The notes: generated by a model not told the origin, from the sequence alone. A stretch of DNA of 64,000 bases from Cyclobacteriaceae bacterium (GCA_028284125.1 JANQSI010000018.1:186001-250000), one strand, 5' to 3'; positions 26,539 through 36,724 are shown, counted from the first letter of the stretch. Translations and numbers: made by a program.

Positions 26539-29532
26539 TTAATCTCTACCTCCTACTAATTTTCTTAACCAATCATAATAGAGTGCTATAAATAAGAACA
26601 GTGTCATCGACCAAATGACCATTGTGTTAAAGGTTCTTGTGTCGACATAAATGCCAGCGAAATACTTTTCGGGATAGTAGAAATTGGTTCGAAAATCCAA
26701 CGCATGAGTAGGGCTCACATTTCTAGCATAGATAGGGTAGATTTTTTGAACAAGCTCTCCATTGGATTCAACAATCCTTTTCTTGGTACCAATGTTGCGC
26801 AACATGTAATTGATCCTGTCATTTTCGTATTGACTCTTCATTCCGTAAAACACCGCCTCTTTTTCTTCCGTGGATGTCATTCCCGCAATTTTGGTATCAA
26901 GCTCGGTCTTGGCCTCCTTGCGCCTGTTGTTATACACACGCTGCAACGCTCCCAAAAATTCCTGAGCCTCCGTGTACACTTCGTTTGAAAATTGATCTTT
27001 TGTAAGCTTTTCCACATTTAGGAATTTGTCCGTCCCAAAGACACTCAGTTCTTTTTTGATCTCCTCCTGGATCAATCTCAGTTTTTGTTCAACTATAGCA
27101 TTATCAGGATTGGTATGACACCATGTCAGATTGTCCTGAAGGAATTTTATATAGTAAATGGACTTGAACGTGTTCTGGGCAATGGTTCTGTCGAGATCGT
27201 AAAATTGAGCATTATGAGGATTGTCCCTGAATTGAGTAACAGCTATTGCTTCATAAGCCCATCGTGAAGCCATCAACTCACCAATCAGTGGTACTTTCTT
27301 TTCGTTTGAGAAAGCACTATTCAATTTGTTGAAGTCTACAACCACACCACTAAGGATCAACTGCGGAATAATGAGTAGTGGAATTAAAATGTAAATGGTA
27401 ATAACCGAGTTAAACCCCGAGGAAATATTCAAGCCCAAAATATTAGCAAAACAAGAAATGGAAAAAAGAATGAGCCAATAAGATATCGTCATTCCTTTGA
27501 TCTCCAAAATAGCCGCCCCCACAAGGATAAACAAAAGTGTCTGTAAGGCTGAAAGGCCAAACAATAAGAGTGTCTTGGAGGATAAATAACTGAAGCGACT
27601 AAGATTCAGGAAGGTCTCCCGTTTTAGTATCTTTCGGTCTTTGATGATTTCTTCCGCACTGACTGTAAGCCCCATAAACAAAGCCACAATGATGCTCATA
27701 AAGAAGAACACTGGAATATTCTCGTTGGCAAAAAACGTATAGGCTGATCCAGCTGCTGAGTACTTGGTAATTATCGCAAGCAAAAAAGCAAGTACCGGAG
27801 CCTCGAGGAGGTTGATGATAACATACTGCCTGTTGCTGATTTTCGAAAGAATATCCCGCTTAAGAAAGATTTGAGCTTGTCGTAACTTATTTGGTATCGA
27901 TAGGTTTTGTGCTGGCTTTTCGTTTGCCTCTGTTTCCTTAGGAAGAGTCGTCGCAGATTGGAAATGTTCGTACCATTGCTCGGCCGTATACTTTCTTTTG
28001 TTCGTGACCTTACCATATTCATCAACAACCTTAGTCTCTATGATATTGAAGATTTGTTCCGGATTAACATTTCCACATTCGATACAGGCTCCCTGTTCCT
28101 TGTCGACCATGTCGACAATTTTCTTGAAATAGGTGATTGACTCAACCGGATTCCCATAATAGATCTGATGGCCGCCAGTGTCAAGAATCAAGAGTTTGTC
28201 AAACATTTTGAAAATGTCAGACGATGGTTGATGAATAACAACAAATACCATTTTCCCTCTTAAAGAAAGTTCCTTCAAAAGGTCCATGATGTTTTCTGAA
28301 TCCCTTGAAGAAAGACCGCTCGTTGGCTCATCCACGAAAAGAACCGATGGCTCTCGCAATAGTTCGAGTCCGATGTTTAGTCGTTTTCGTTGACCTCCGC
28401 TGATAGTTTTCTGAAGGGGGTTTCCAACCTTAAGATCTTTGGCTTCTGTAAGACCTAATGAATCAATGGTCTTATCTACAAGTTCTTCTAGCTCAGATTT
28501 GCTAGCTTTTGAGAAGCACAATTTGGAAGCGTAGTAAAGATTTTGGAATACAGTAAGATCCTCAATGAGTAAGTCGTCCTGTGGAACGAAACCAATGACA
28601 CCTTCGACCTGATTTGGGTTTTTGTAAATATCAACTCCATTAATTCTAACTGATCCTTCAGTCGGTTTTGAGGTGCCATTTAAAACATTGAAAAGAGTGG
28701 ATTTTCCTGCTCCACTTCCACCCATGATTCCGAATAACTTCCCTGAAGATTCTGAGATATTGATGTTGACTAATCCCTTCTTACCATTCCTGAAATTGTA
28801 GCTAATATTCTCCGCAACAAAGGAAATCTTTGTCTCTGCAACCTCTTCACGATAGGTAGTCAGGATATCACCAAAATAAATCCGATCTGTCCGCTTGCCT
28901 TTTAGTGAGCTTCCGTTAGGTAATACTTTTATTTTCCCGGGAGAAATCAGAAGGCCATCCAAAGTCAGTAATTCCCCTCCTGCATACTTAAAGAAATATA
29001 TTTCTATTCCTGGCATTCGAAAAAAGGCAATATGACCTCTTAGTCCATCCAGCTTAATTTGTTTCAACTTAGAATTTGCCAGAGGTTCTGCACTAATGAT
29101 CAAGCTATTTTCACTTGAATAATCCTCGGGCGTTTGTGCTGTGACGAAAGTCTTGATCTCCTCTATAATTGACTTATCAAAGAAGAAACACTCACCTAAA
29201 AAGTAAAGTAGTTCTTCTTCTCGATCGGTAATCTTTTGGTCGGCCATGATCAATTCCATGATCCGAAGCATGATGACCAATTTCTGAGGTCTGGTGAGTG
29301 CTTGATTTATGTCATTGGCAAGTTTCTGGATTTCAACCTTGTCATCCGTTCCGGTACTTACCTCTTCGATATACTGATCAAGTATTCGGAGGTATTTGGT
29401 GAAGTCTTCCCGAGTTACGTTTTCCTGAAGGAAGTCTCTGACGCTCGCTTTCTCGGATTCGTCAACGACACCTTCCTCCTTTGCTACAATAACAAGGAGT
29501 TGGATGATTGCTTTTAAAAGCTTTTCACTCAT
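26539..29532 (-). CDS. ABCG-type fused ABC transporter with TerB-like N-terminal domain
   Basis: A 997-residue protein. Residues 1-130 are helical with two acidic modules (VIVAKEEGVVDESEKASV; LIMADQKITDREEELL) that resemble TerB-like metal-binding domains. A beta-rich segment (150-235) may be FHA-like. The ATPase follows: Walker A GGSGAGKST (271-279), signature ISGGQRKR (378-385), Walker B VLFVDEP (397-403) and IHQPSSD. The C-terminal half holds about six membrane helices with a long soluble insertion between the last two. Reverse orientation (ATPase before membrane domain) is that of ABCG transporters. The substrate is unknown. Confidence 0.85.
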   Translation of the reverse strand: MSEKLLKAIIQLLVIVAKEEGVVDESEKASVRDFLQENVTREDFTKYLRILDQYIEEVSTGTDDKVEIQKLANDINQALTRPQKLVIMLRIMELIMADQKITDREEELLYFLGECFFFDKSIIEEIKTFVTAQTPEDYSSENSLIISAEPLANSKLKQIKLDGLRGHIAFFRMPGIEIYFFKYAGGELLTLDGLLISPGKIKVLPNGSSLKGKRTDRIYFGDILTTYREEVAETKISFVAENISYNFRNGKKGLVNINISESSGKLFGIMGGSGAGKSTLFNVLNGTSKPTEGSVRINGVDIYKNPNQVEGVIGFVPQDDLLIEDLTVFQNLYYASKLCFSKASKSELEELVDKTIDSLGLTEAKDLKVGNPLQKTISGGQRKRLNIGLELLREPSVLFVDEPTSGLSSRDSENIMDLLKELSLRGKMVFVVIHQPSSDIFKMFDKLLILDTGGHQIYYGNPVESITYFKKIVDMVDKEQGACIECGNVNPEQIFNIIETKVVDEYGKVTNKRKYTAEQWYEHFQSATTLPKETEANEKPAQNLSIPNKLRQAQIFLKRDILSKISNRQYVIINLLEAPVLAFLLAIITKYSAAGSAYTFFANENIPVFFFMSIIVALFMGLTVSAEEIIKDRKILKRETFLNLSRFSYLSSKTLLLFGLSALQTLLFILVGAAILEIKGMTISYWLILFSISCFANILGLNISSGFNSVITIYILIPLLIIPQLILSGVVVDFNKLNSAFSNEKKVPLIGELMASRWAYEAIAVTQFRDNPHNAQFYDLDRTIAQNTFKSIYYIKFLQDNLTWCHTNPDNAIVEQKLRLIQEEIKKELSVFGTDKFLNVEKLTKDQFSNEVYTEAQEFLGALQRVYNNRRKEAKTELDTKIAGMTSTEEKEAVFYGMKSQYENDRINYMLRNIGTKKRIVESNGELVQKIYPIYARNVSPTHALDFRTNFYYPEKYFAGIYVDTRTFNTMVIWSMTLFLFIALYYDWLRKLVGGRD

Positions 29533-29617
29533 TTACTAGTGGATGGTTAGGATTGGCCAACGAAGATAAGCATTAAGCTCATAGCTAAAAATCCATTCAG
29601 AATCTGTAATAAAGAAA

Positions 29618-29641
29618 GTCGCCAATAATCACACTGGCGAC
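29618..29641 (-). terminator. Terminator after the helical lipoprotein gene
   Basis: GTCGCCA and TGGCGAC form a 7-bp stem around a 10-nt loop. On the minus strand it is followed by TTTCTTTATT. It separates the lipoprotein gene from the ABC transporter gene. Confidence 0.65.
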
Positions 29642-29665
29642 CTTATCCTTGATTTTTATATTTTG

Positions 29666-30562
29666 TTATTGAACGATCGAGCTTCTGATTCGAGCTACCT
29701 CACTAGCCATGTTGTCAAGCACACTCGTTGACAAAGTAAACCCACCCGTATTTTCAGAAATATTTTTCTCAACTTCTGCCAACTCACCATCATAAATGGC
29801 TTTTACTTTTTCTAAATCAGCCATCGTCGCTTGTACGCCTTCTGATTGCGGAACATCCTTCATCACTTTCATCAGGTCATTCAAGGACTGCTTTTGCTTA
29901 AGAACGACCTGTACCAAGGGCTCAAGGATAAGGTTGATGTCATCTTCTGATAATCCATCCACAGAATAATTTGAGACAATGCTAGTAGAAATGTACATAC
30001 CTTCAACCCAACTTCCAGCAAGCAAAAGAGCAGCACTATTTAACTGATCCAACTCGGATAGACGATCGCCAGATTTTTCCATCACCTCGTTGATGATGCT
30101 TGTGAGAGAATCTTTATTCTCCATATTGCTCTCAAACCTCGCTACCATTCCGTAATCGATGGCATCAGCAATTCCAACAGGTGCTGCCAATTTTTGGCTT
30201 TCGCCCATGTAGTTCAAAGCCTCTTCAGATTTTTCGTAAGAAGACAAGTAGCCAATGTCTGCCGCATACACTCCTAAGTTCAAAGCCGCTTTGTCAACAT
30301 CACTCTGATAGGATTCAATATTGTCAGTGGAGTTCACAAGTGAAGCATCGAAATCAGCTCCTGCCGAAATAAGCAGGTAAGGAACTTCAGATGGTGGCGG
30401 AAGATCATCAATTACCTTTTTTACGTCGATTGCAACTTGTGCTTTAGCAGATTCAAATTCAGCACCTGCGTCTGATTCTGCCTTTTCGCCTCCACCTCCA
30501 CAAGAGGTTAGAAAGAATACAACCAATGCTAAAGCGCTGGTTTTGATAAGGTTAAGTTTCAT
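29666..30562 (-). CDS. Helical lipoprotein of unknown function
   Basis: A 298-residue lipoprotein (MKLNLIKTSALALVVFFLTSC with the lipobox TSC, then GGGGEK). I chose ATG 30562 because it directly opens the signal sequence. The mature part is almost entirely helical and acidic, with AALNLGVYAADIGYLSSYEKSEEALNYMGESQKLA and LLLAGSWVEGMYISTSIVSNY as recognisable blocks; I cannot attach a named family. It lies 49 bp after the bestrophin gene on the same strand. Confidence 0.72.
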   Translation of the reverse strand: MKLNLIKTSALALVVFFLTSCGGGGEKAESDAGAEFESAKAQVAIDVKKVIDDLPPPSEVPYLLISAGADFDASLVNSTDNIESYQSDVDKAALNLGVYAADIGYLSSYEKSEEALNYMGESQKLAAPVGIADAIDYGMVARFESNMENKDSLTSIINEVMEKSGDRLSELDQLNSAALLLAGSWVEGMYISTSIVSNYSVDGLSEDDINLILEPLVQVVLKQKQSLNDLMKVMKDVPQSEGVQATMADLEKVKAIYDGELAEVEKNISENTGGFTLSTSVLDNMASEVARIRSSIVQ

Positions 30563-30611
30563 AGTTAATTTAATATTTGACAATTCGTTTCGTTTCGGAC
30601 AACCAAGATAA

Positions 30612-31484
30612 CTATTGATTGAATATTTCTATGATATTCTTTTTGATCTTAACACTGATTTCATCCAGCGGTAGATCATTCACATCTTTTCCAAAGGGAT
30701 CTTCAATCTCTTCTGAGATCAATTCGACACTCATTAAGAAGTAAAAGGCCATCACTACGAGAAGGATTGACCAATAGCCGAACTCCCCAATAAAAGTCAT
30801 TGGAAGTGTGATCGAGTAAATGAACAAAAACTTCTTGATGAACATACTATATGAGTAGGGGATCGGTGTTGACTTGATTCGCTCACATGCTCCAATTATA
30901 TCTGTGAATCCTTTGATTTCTTTATCAAGAATGAAAAGTTGTTCATTCGTTAAAATCCCATTTTTGTGAAGCGAAAAAACGCGTTCCATCAAAATCTTGT
31001 TGATGATGTTTGGTCGGTGTTTGCTATTGATGATTCGGTCTTTGATCGTTTCTTCCACGAAATCCATTTCGCCTACCATGTTGCTGTCTCTCAAATGCTC
31101 CTTCATGGAAAAAACGAGGTTCGGAATCATTTTCCTAAAGAATGCTCTGTCGTCTACCATTTCTTGCGGAAGAAATGTAGCGAACTTAATTGCTAACTGA
31201 CGAGAATCATTAACGAGCTTCCCCCAGAGTTTTCTTCCTTCCCACCACCTGTCATAAGCGGTATTTGTTCTCAGTACCAAGAACAAGCCAAGAATTACCC
31301 CAAGAATGGAGTGAAAAGCCTTAGTATCTGTAATTGTGATTTGAAGTACATCTATGAATAGAAAACACAGGAAGGCAGTAAGTACCCCCGCGAATAAAAT
31401 CAGCGGAAAAAGCAATCGAATGACATACCTACTGTATACATCAAAGATCAAAGAGAACCACGACTTGGGATTATACTGGATCAT
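30612..31484 (-). CDS. Bestrophin-like anion channel protein
   Basis: A 290-residue inner-membrane protein of the bestrophin/UPF0187 family. It has two N-terminal helices (SRYVIRLLFPLILFAGVLTAFLCFLF; FHSILGVILGLFLVLRTNTAYDRWWEGRKLWGKLVNDSRQLA, the conserved block) and two C-terminal helices around 225-260. Bacterial members form pentameric anion or cation channels. Length is normal. Confidence 0.9.
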   Translation of the reverse strand: MIQYNPKSWFSLIFDVYSRYVIRLLFPLILFAGVLTAFLCFLFIDVLQITITDTKAFHSILGVILGLFLVLRTNTAYDRWWEGRKLWGKLVNDSRQLAIKFATFLPQEMVDDRAFFRKMIPNLVFSMKEHLRDSNMVGEMDFVEETIKDRIINSKHRPNIINKILMERVFSLHKNGILTNEQLFILDKEIKGFTDIIGACERIKSTPIPYSYSMFIKKFLFIYSITLPMTFIGEFGYWSILLVVMAFYFLMSVELISEEIEDPFGKDVNDLPLDEISVKIKKNIIEIFNQ

Positions 31485-31526
31485 GGAGAGGTGAAGATAG
31501 TAAAAACGTGAATTTTTTGTAAAAAG

Positions 31527-32678
31527 CTAGTTATGCGCTTTGAGTTTGCTCTTTAGTGATTTAAAATACTCTTCATCTAAAAGACCAAAATCCGCTTTCA
31601 ACTTCATAATCCGTTCATAAGACTGAGCAATTCTTTCACGGCTCACTACACCTTCATTTACCAGTTCTTTAATGATCTGATGGATTTCTGTAGAAGTGAC
31701 CATATCGAAATCTTCTACATTGTTCGCGAAAATCAAAACATCCAAACCGGCCTCTAGTGACATTCGGATAGACTCTCGAAATCCAAATTCATTTTTAATG
31801 GCCCCCATTTGCATATCGTCGGAAACCACAACTCCTTCATAATTCAAAAAATCTCGAAGCATGTCGGTAACTACCCGCTTGGATAAAGTCGCAGGAGTTT
31901 TGTTTCTGTCAAGTGACTGATTAACAATGTGTGCAGTCATGATTGCATTAACCACACCACTATCGATCAAGGCCTTATAAGGATACAACTCCTCGAATTG
32001 CCAAGTTGTCGTTACATCAGTAATTCCTAAATGGGTGTCATTCTTACTGCTGCCATGTCCTGGGAAATGCTTCAGCACAGGAATTACATTGTTTGCATTG
32101 TGAACAGCAACCACTTCGTGTGCATGTTCAATCACTTCAGCATAATCCTCTGAATAGCTTCTTTCAATTCTACCAATTACCGGATTGTTTGTGTTCAGAT
32201 TTACATCCACAACAGGGGCGTAGTTCATGTTAATTCCGAAACTATCTAATTGCATTGCTGTCTGCCTTGCATAAAAGTTGGTTGAATCCAGGTTGTCAAG
32301 ATCACCCAAATATTGAGCGGATACTTTTTTGGAAAACCCATACTTCTCTTTCATTCGGGTCACTCTTCCACCTTCTTCGTCAATAGCCACAAGGACCGGA
32401 ATGTCAGTGGTCTTTTGAATTTTAAGAATGAGTAAAGCTAACTCAGATCGAGTATTCGTTTTTGAAAGATTTTTCTCGAATAAGGCGACTCCACCAACAG
32501 TACCGTTTTTCAATTCATCAAAAATTGGTTGAGTAGATTTTGCATCATTGAAATCTCCAATGCCTACCATGATCATCTGCCCAATCATAATATCCAAACT
32601 GTCATCTTCAATTGAGGTCTCCTGACCTACGGCAGATACCCCAAACGAAACAAGAAGTATTGACAAGAGTTTCTTCAT
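31527..32678 (-). CDS. Glycoside hydrolase family 3, NagZ-like beta-N-acetylhexosaminidase
   Basis: A 383-residue secreted enzyme (signal MKKLLSILLVSFGVSAVGQ). The GH3 barrel shows VLVAIDEEGGRVTRM, PVLKHFPGHGSSKNDTHL (catalytic His loop of NagZ-type enzymes) and VVSDDMQMGAI with the nucleophile Asp. It probably cuts N-acetylglucosamine from muropeptides or chitin-like oligosaccharides in the periplasm. It lies 20 bp after the D-threonine-aldolase-like gene. Confidence 0.92.
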   Translation of the reverse strand: MKKLLSILLVSFGVSAVGQETSIEDDSLDIMIGQMIMVGIGDFNDAKSTQPIFDELKNGTVGGVALFEKNLSKTNTRSELALLILKIQKTTDIPVLVAIDEEGGRVTRMKEKYGFSKKVSAQYLGDLDNLDSTNFYARQTAMQLDSFGINMNYAPVVDVNLNTNNPVIGRIERSYSEDYAEVIEHAHEVVAVHNANNVIPVLKHFPGHGSSKNDTHLGITDVTTTWQFEELYPYKALIDSGVVNAIMTAHIVNQSLDRNKTPATLSKRVVTDMLRDFLNYEGVVVSDDMQMGAIKNEFGFRESIRMSLEAGLDVLIFANNVEDFDMVTSTEIHQIIKELVNEGVVSRERIAQSYERIMKLKADFGLLDEEYFKSLKSKLKAHN

Positions 32679-32698
32679 CCTATATTATATCTCAAGGA

Positions 32699-33760
32699 TT
32701 AGTCCTTAATTATTTTTTGAATTTTTTCTCCCTCTGTTGAATAATAATGTCCTTGCAAATCTGCGGCCAGACAGGAGTGTGTCGGAAGAATTCCAATCAG
32801 ATCTCCGACTTTGAGATTGGAAATTGTCTCAGAATCCATTTCGACGATTCCGTGTTCCTGGGAAATTTTCTTAACATTCCCAATCACTTCGTGTTCCCAT
32901 CCATTGTCAGACAAGCGAACTGCCTTTCCAAAACATTTTTTTCCATTTTCATCAACAGCTTCCTTTGAAAGATGTACACCACCACCGTAGACGACCACCT
33001 CATTTCGCTCAGGGTGAGGTGCAACAACTGGGCTGGCTAGGCAAACACCAATATCTTCAATTTTACAAGACCCAATTCCTACTTGCATCCAATCGTAAAA
33101 AACAAAATTCCCTGCTCGTATCTCATCTACGCCAGATAAATCATCCAGCATGCTACAAGATGGGCTATCGCCGTAACTTATAATTCCTCCAAACTTGTTT
33201 TTCAGCTCCTGGAGTGTTTTCATGGAATCTTCAAATATTTTTTGAATGTCTGGAGTGTAATAAGTATGGCCAGCATGCCCAATAAATCCTTTGAAAGTGA
33301 CTTTATCGGTTGATTCCGAAACCAAGCTCTCAATCAACTCAAGGTTTGATGGATCAATTCCTGTTCGGTGAGTTCCAATATCAATTTTGATAAAAAAGCC
33401 AACCGGATCCGTGACCAACTCATTTGCTAGCCTCTGGCTTTCTTCGGATTCAATCAAAATATTCAGGTTAGCCGATTGTGCTATTTCAGAAATTACTTCT
33501 GATTCCAAAGGGTTGTAAGGAAAGGCGATTGTGATGTCATTCCAACCAGCATCGGCAAAGTACTTGGCCATATCAACCGAGCTGGCGGTGCATTTTGAAA
33601 CTCCATATTGACGAAACCAATCGCCGATTTCGGCTGAATGGTGTGTCTTGAAATGTGGTCGCAGATATGCATTAGAAACTTTAGCTTTCTCGGCCATCCT
33701 AAGGATGTTTCTCATGCACTTTTCCTTATCTACAAGTAGAGTGGGCTTAGTTATTTTCAT
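32699..33760 (-). CDS. D-threonine aldolase/alanine racemase-fold PLP enzyme
   Basis: A 353-residue fold-type III PLP enzyme. MKITKPTLLVDKEKCMRNILRMAEKA and YLRPHFKTHHSAEIGDW (PLP lysine in FKTH) open the barrel. IDIGTHRTGI and GDSPSC follow, and the C-terminal beta domain has the metal-binding region HSCLAADLQG. Enzymes of this class (D-threonine aldolase, D-serine dehydratase-like) cleave D-beta-hydroxy amino acids. I chose ATG 33760, which overlaps the end of bshC by 14 bp; the ATG 12 codons upstream adds residues that do not fit the family. Confidence 0.86.
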   Translation of the reverse strand: MKITKPTLLVDKEKCMRNILRMAEKAKVSNAYLRPHFKTHHSAEIGDWFRQYGVSKCTASSVDMAKYFADAGWNDITIAFPYNPLESEVISEIAQSANLNILIESEESQRLANELVTDPVGFFIKIDIGTHRTGIDPSNLELIESLVSESTDKVTFKGFIGHAGHTYYTPDIQKIFEDSMKTLQELKNKFGGIISYGDSPSCSMLDDLSGVDEIRAGNFVFYDWMQVGIGSCKIEDIGVCLASPVVAPHPERNEVVVYGGGVHLSKEAVDENGKKCFGKAVRLSDNGWEHEVIGNVKKISQEHGIVEMDSETISNLKVGDLIGILPTHSCLAADLQGHYYSTEGEKIQKIIKD

Positions 33761-35309
33761 CAAACAATAGATACATGCTGTATTCGAAAGCATCAAAAGT
33801 ATCTAAAAGTGTTTGAATGAATTGTGGGTCACTTAGATAGAAATTCAAAAAGTTGTCTCTCCGTTCTTGAAGGCTTCCACCTGGAAACAAGGCATCCTTT
33901 ACTGCGGAAATTTGGCTTTCCCTATTTGCATGTTTTCTTTTTTCCGCACTCACCAGTTTCTTCTCCGCATTTCTAAGTTTGTTTTCTGCGTTGGTTTTTA
34001 GCGTTTCTAAATGCTGACGAAGTGTTGGATCAACCTTCGCGGCTTTTTCGCCCAAGGACTGATAAATGGAACTAAGCTGTTCAATTTCCTCTGAGTATGA
34101 AAGGTCTTCGTTTGAGTTTAACGACACCCACTTAGCAAATGCAGCATCTTTATCCAAAAAGAGATCTTTGGTGGAAAGACCGGTTTTTTCCCATTTAGCA
34201 GCTTCATTTGCCGGAATGACCAGAGCGAAATTTCTTGGCATCAAAAGTGGGAAATCAATTTTATAGTGATCGAAAACTGATTTGAATTGTAGCCAATACA
34301 CCGCTTCTGAAGGCCCACCTACATATGCAAGATTAGGAAGAATGGTTTCCTGGTATAATGGTCTAAGAATTACGTTGGGACTGAACCGCTCAGGATGCTC
34401 CTGGATCAGGTTTTGGATTTCCGTTTTTGAGAATTGAATATCCGTATCGACAACTCTGAACGAATCGCCATTAGTTTCAATTCGTTCTCTGACATTTTCA
34501 TCCAGGTAAAAGAAGTTGACTTCTCTTGCTGAGACTTGCGTTTTATACCCCAACGCCTGCAAGTCAACCGAACTGTTTTCACACGCTTTATGGGGAGAAT
34601 GATTGAGTAAATCATCCTCAATCACGGGCGCAAACAATCTTTTCAATTCCTGATCATCAGCATCAACAACTACAATTCCTTCTTCTCCGAAAAGATGATT
34701 CACATAGCTTCTTGCTGCTTCTGCAAGTGTAGGTTTTCCATAAGCTTCCTTAAAAAAATCAATTCCTGAAGGAAGTCGATCCAGGATATCTTCAATTCCA
34801 TTCAATTTGAATCTTCCAACAGCACCTTTTTGATCGGTATTCCATTCGTATTTTTCTCCGTCGAAATAGAAATGATTGATTTCATCAAAATCGTGATCTT
34901 CTGATGCCATCCAGTAGACAGGAACAAAATGTTTTTCTGGATATTTCTCTTTTAATGCTTTACATGTATTTATTACTGTTACAATTTTATAAATGAAGTA
35001 AAGCGGACCAGTGAAAATATTCAATTGGTGGCCAGTGGTGATTGTAAAAGTGTTTTGCTCTGAGAGACTCTTTATGTTGTTTGTTACTTTTTCAGAAGCA
35101 GTGGTTTCTTCGTATTGATTGAGAAGCCTTTCAACCAAAACGTCTCTATTCGCCTGACTGAAGTTTCGATTTTCAATGATTGATTTGAAGTTTTCAATTC
35201 TAGGAAAATCAGCGTAGAAGTCTTTCAGGTCGGATTTTTCATTGATATAATCAATAAAGAAGGAGCTAAAACAATTGGTTTCGTCTAAAGGAATGTTCTC
35301 GGTTTGCAC
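33747..35309 (-). CDS. bshC: Bacillithiol biosynthesis cysteine-adding enzyme BshC
   Basis: A 520-residue enzyme that adds cysteine to GlcN-malate in the last step of bacillithiol synthesis. Family blocks include TITTGHQLNIFTGPLYFIYKIVTVINTCKALK, FVPVYWMASEDHDFDEI (nucleotidyl-transferase-like core), VILRPLYQETILPNLAYVGGPSEAVYWLQ and FPLLMPRNFALV, plus the C-terminal coiled coil. It starts 13 bp after the rimO stop. YtxJ elsewhere in the window fits the same thiol system. Confidence 0.96.
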   Translation of the reverse strand: MQTENIPLDETNCFSSFFIDYINEKSDLKDFYADFPRIENFKSIIENRNFSQANRDVLVERLLNQYEETTASEKVTNNIKSLSEQNTFTITTGHQLNIFTGPLYFIYKIVTVINTCKALKEKYPEKHFVPVYWMASEDHDFDEINHFYFDGEKYEWNTDQKGAVGRFKLNGIEDILDRLPSGIDFFKEAYGKPTLAEAARSYVNHLFGEEGIVVVDADDQELKRLFAPVIEDDLLNHSPHKACENSSVDLQALGYKTQVSAREVNFFYLDENVRERIETNGDSFRVVDTDIQFSKTEIQNLIQEHPERFSPNVILRPLYQETILPNLAYVGGPSEAVYWLQFKSVFDHYKIDFPLLMPRNFALVIPANEAAKWEKTGLSTKDLFLDKDAAFAKWVSLNSNEDLSYSEEIEQLSSIYQSLGEKAAKVDPTLRQHLETLKTNAENKLRNAEKKLVSAEKRKHANRESQISAVKDALFPGGSLQERRDNFLNFYLSDPQFIQTLLDTFDAFEYSMYLLFDENN

Positions 35310-35322
35310 TTGGGGTTAAGCA

Positions 35323-36639
35323 TTAGTTGCGAATAGGTTCACCATACAGGTCAAAAGCGGTAGCTTCGGTGATTTTAATGTCAGCAAAATCCCCAATCCT
35401 TAGGTAAGATTCATCAGATGAAATGATGACTTCATTATCTACCTCAGGAGAATCATGCTCTGTTCTACCTATGAAATTTCCAGCTTCCATTCGATCTATG
35501 AGAACCTTGAATGTTTTCCCGATTTTTTCTTCGTTTATGTTCATGGAAATTTCTTCCTGAACTTCCATTACGGCATTTGCCCGTTCTTGTTTTGTTTCTT
35601 CGGAGACATCATCATCAAAACTATATGAGTGGGTATTTTCCTCGTGCGAGTAGGTGAAGATGCCGAGACGTTCGAATTTATTCTTCTGAACAAAATCAAT
35701 CATCTCTTCAAAATCCTCCTCAGTTTCCTGTGGATGTCCAGCTATTAATGTCGTTCTGATAGCAATACCTGGAACTTTTGATCTCATCTGATCGAGAAGA
35801 GCTTCAGTTTTTGCTCGAGTCGTTCCACGTCGCATCAACTTCAACATATGGTCTGATGCATGTTGAAGCGGAATATCCAAATAGTTACAGATGTTGTTCT
35901 TAGAAGCCATAACATCAAGAACATCTTCCGGGAAACCAGTTGGGAATGCATAATGTAGACGGATCCATTCTAAGCCATTGACATCTGAAAGACGATCGAG
36001 AAGTTCCGCAAGGTTTCTTTTCTTATAAATATCCAATCCGTAGTAGGTGGAATCTTGAGCAATGAGTAAAATTTCTTTGGTACCATTTTTTACCAATGAT
36101 TCCGCTTCCGAAACGACTTGTTCCATTGGCTTGGAAACGTGTTTCCCTCGCATTAACGGAATAGCACAAAAGCTGCAAGGCCGATCACAGCCTTCTGAGA
36201 TTTTTAGATACGCGTAATGTTGATTAGTTGTAGTGATTCGCTCACCCAACAATTCTTTTTTGTAGTCCGCTTTGAATTTTTTCAAAAGCAAGGGAAGTTC
36301 CATCGTTCCAAACCAAGCATCAACATCCGGAATTTCTTCTTGAAGATCGTCTCGGTAACGTTGAGAAAGACAGCCGGAAACATACACTTTATCAACTAAC
36401 CCTTCTTGCTTGGCGTCTACATACCTTAAAATCGTATCGATCGATTCTTGCTTTGCATTGTCAATAAAGCCGCACGTGTTGACGATGATGATATTTGCAT
36501 CATCTTTCTCCGATTCGTGCGTGGCATCAATCTTGTTACCTCGAAGCTGGGTTAGCATCACTTCGGAATCCACAAGGTTCTTGGAACAACCAAGTGTTAC
36601 GATGTTGACTTTGTCTTTTTTTAAGGTTTTGGTTTTCAT
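35323..36639 (-). CDS. rimO: Ribosomal protein S12 methylthiotransferase RimO
   Basis: A 438-residue radical SAM methylthiotransferase. The UPF0004 domain holds cysteines C18, C56 and C90 (LGCSKNLVDSEVM, VNTCGFI, SGCLSQR). The radical SAM cluster is C151, C155 and C158 (SEGCDRPCSFCAIPLMRGKHVSKP, the RimO form). The TRAM domain is at the C-terminus. It modifies an Asp of ribosomal protein S12. Confidence 0.96.
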   Translation of the reverse strand: MKTKTLKKDKVNIVTLGCSKNLVDSEVMLTQLRGNKIDATHESEKDDANIIIVNTCGFIDNAKQESIDTILRYVDAKQEGLVDKVYVSGCLSQRYRDDLQEEIPDVDAWFGTMELPLLLKKFKADYKKELLGERITTTNQHYAYLKISEGCDRPCSFCAIPLMRGKHVSKPMEQVVSEAESLVKNGTKEILLIAQDSTYYGLDIYKKRNLAELLDRLSDVNGLEWIRLHYAFPTGFPEDVLDVMASKNNICNYLDIPLQHASDHMLKLMRRGTTRAKTEALLDQMRSKVPGIAIRTTLIAGHPQETEEDFEEMIDFVQKNKFERLGIFTYSHEENTHSYSFDDDVSEETKQERANAVMEVQEEISMNINEEKIGKTFKVLIDRMEAGNFIGRTEHDSPEVDNEVIISSDESYLRIGDFADIKITEATAFDLYGEPIRN

Positions 36640-36724
36640 AATTCAGAACAGCACAATTCCAACTATGGAAATCTCTTTAAATAATTTACTCCCACTTGGT
36701 GGGCAAAGCTAATGGAAATAAGAA

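Noticed and set aside
26539-29532. Tellurite-resistance gene
   Set aside because: TerB-like modules alone do not show tellurite resistance, and no terC, terD or terZ genes are near.
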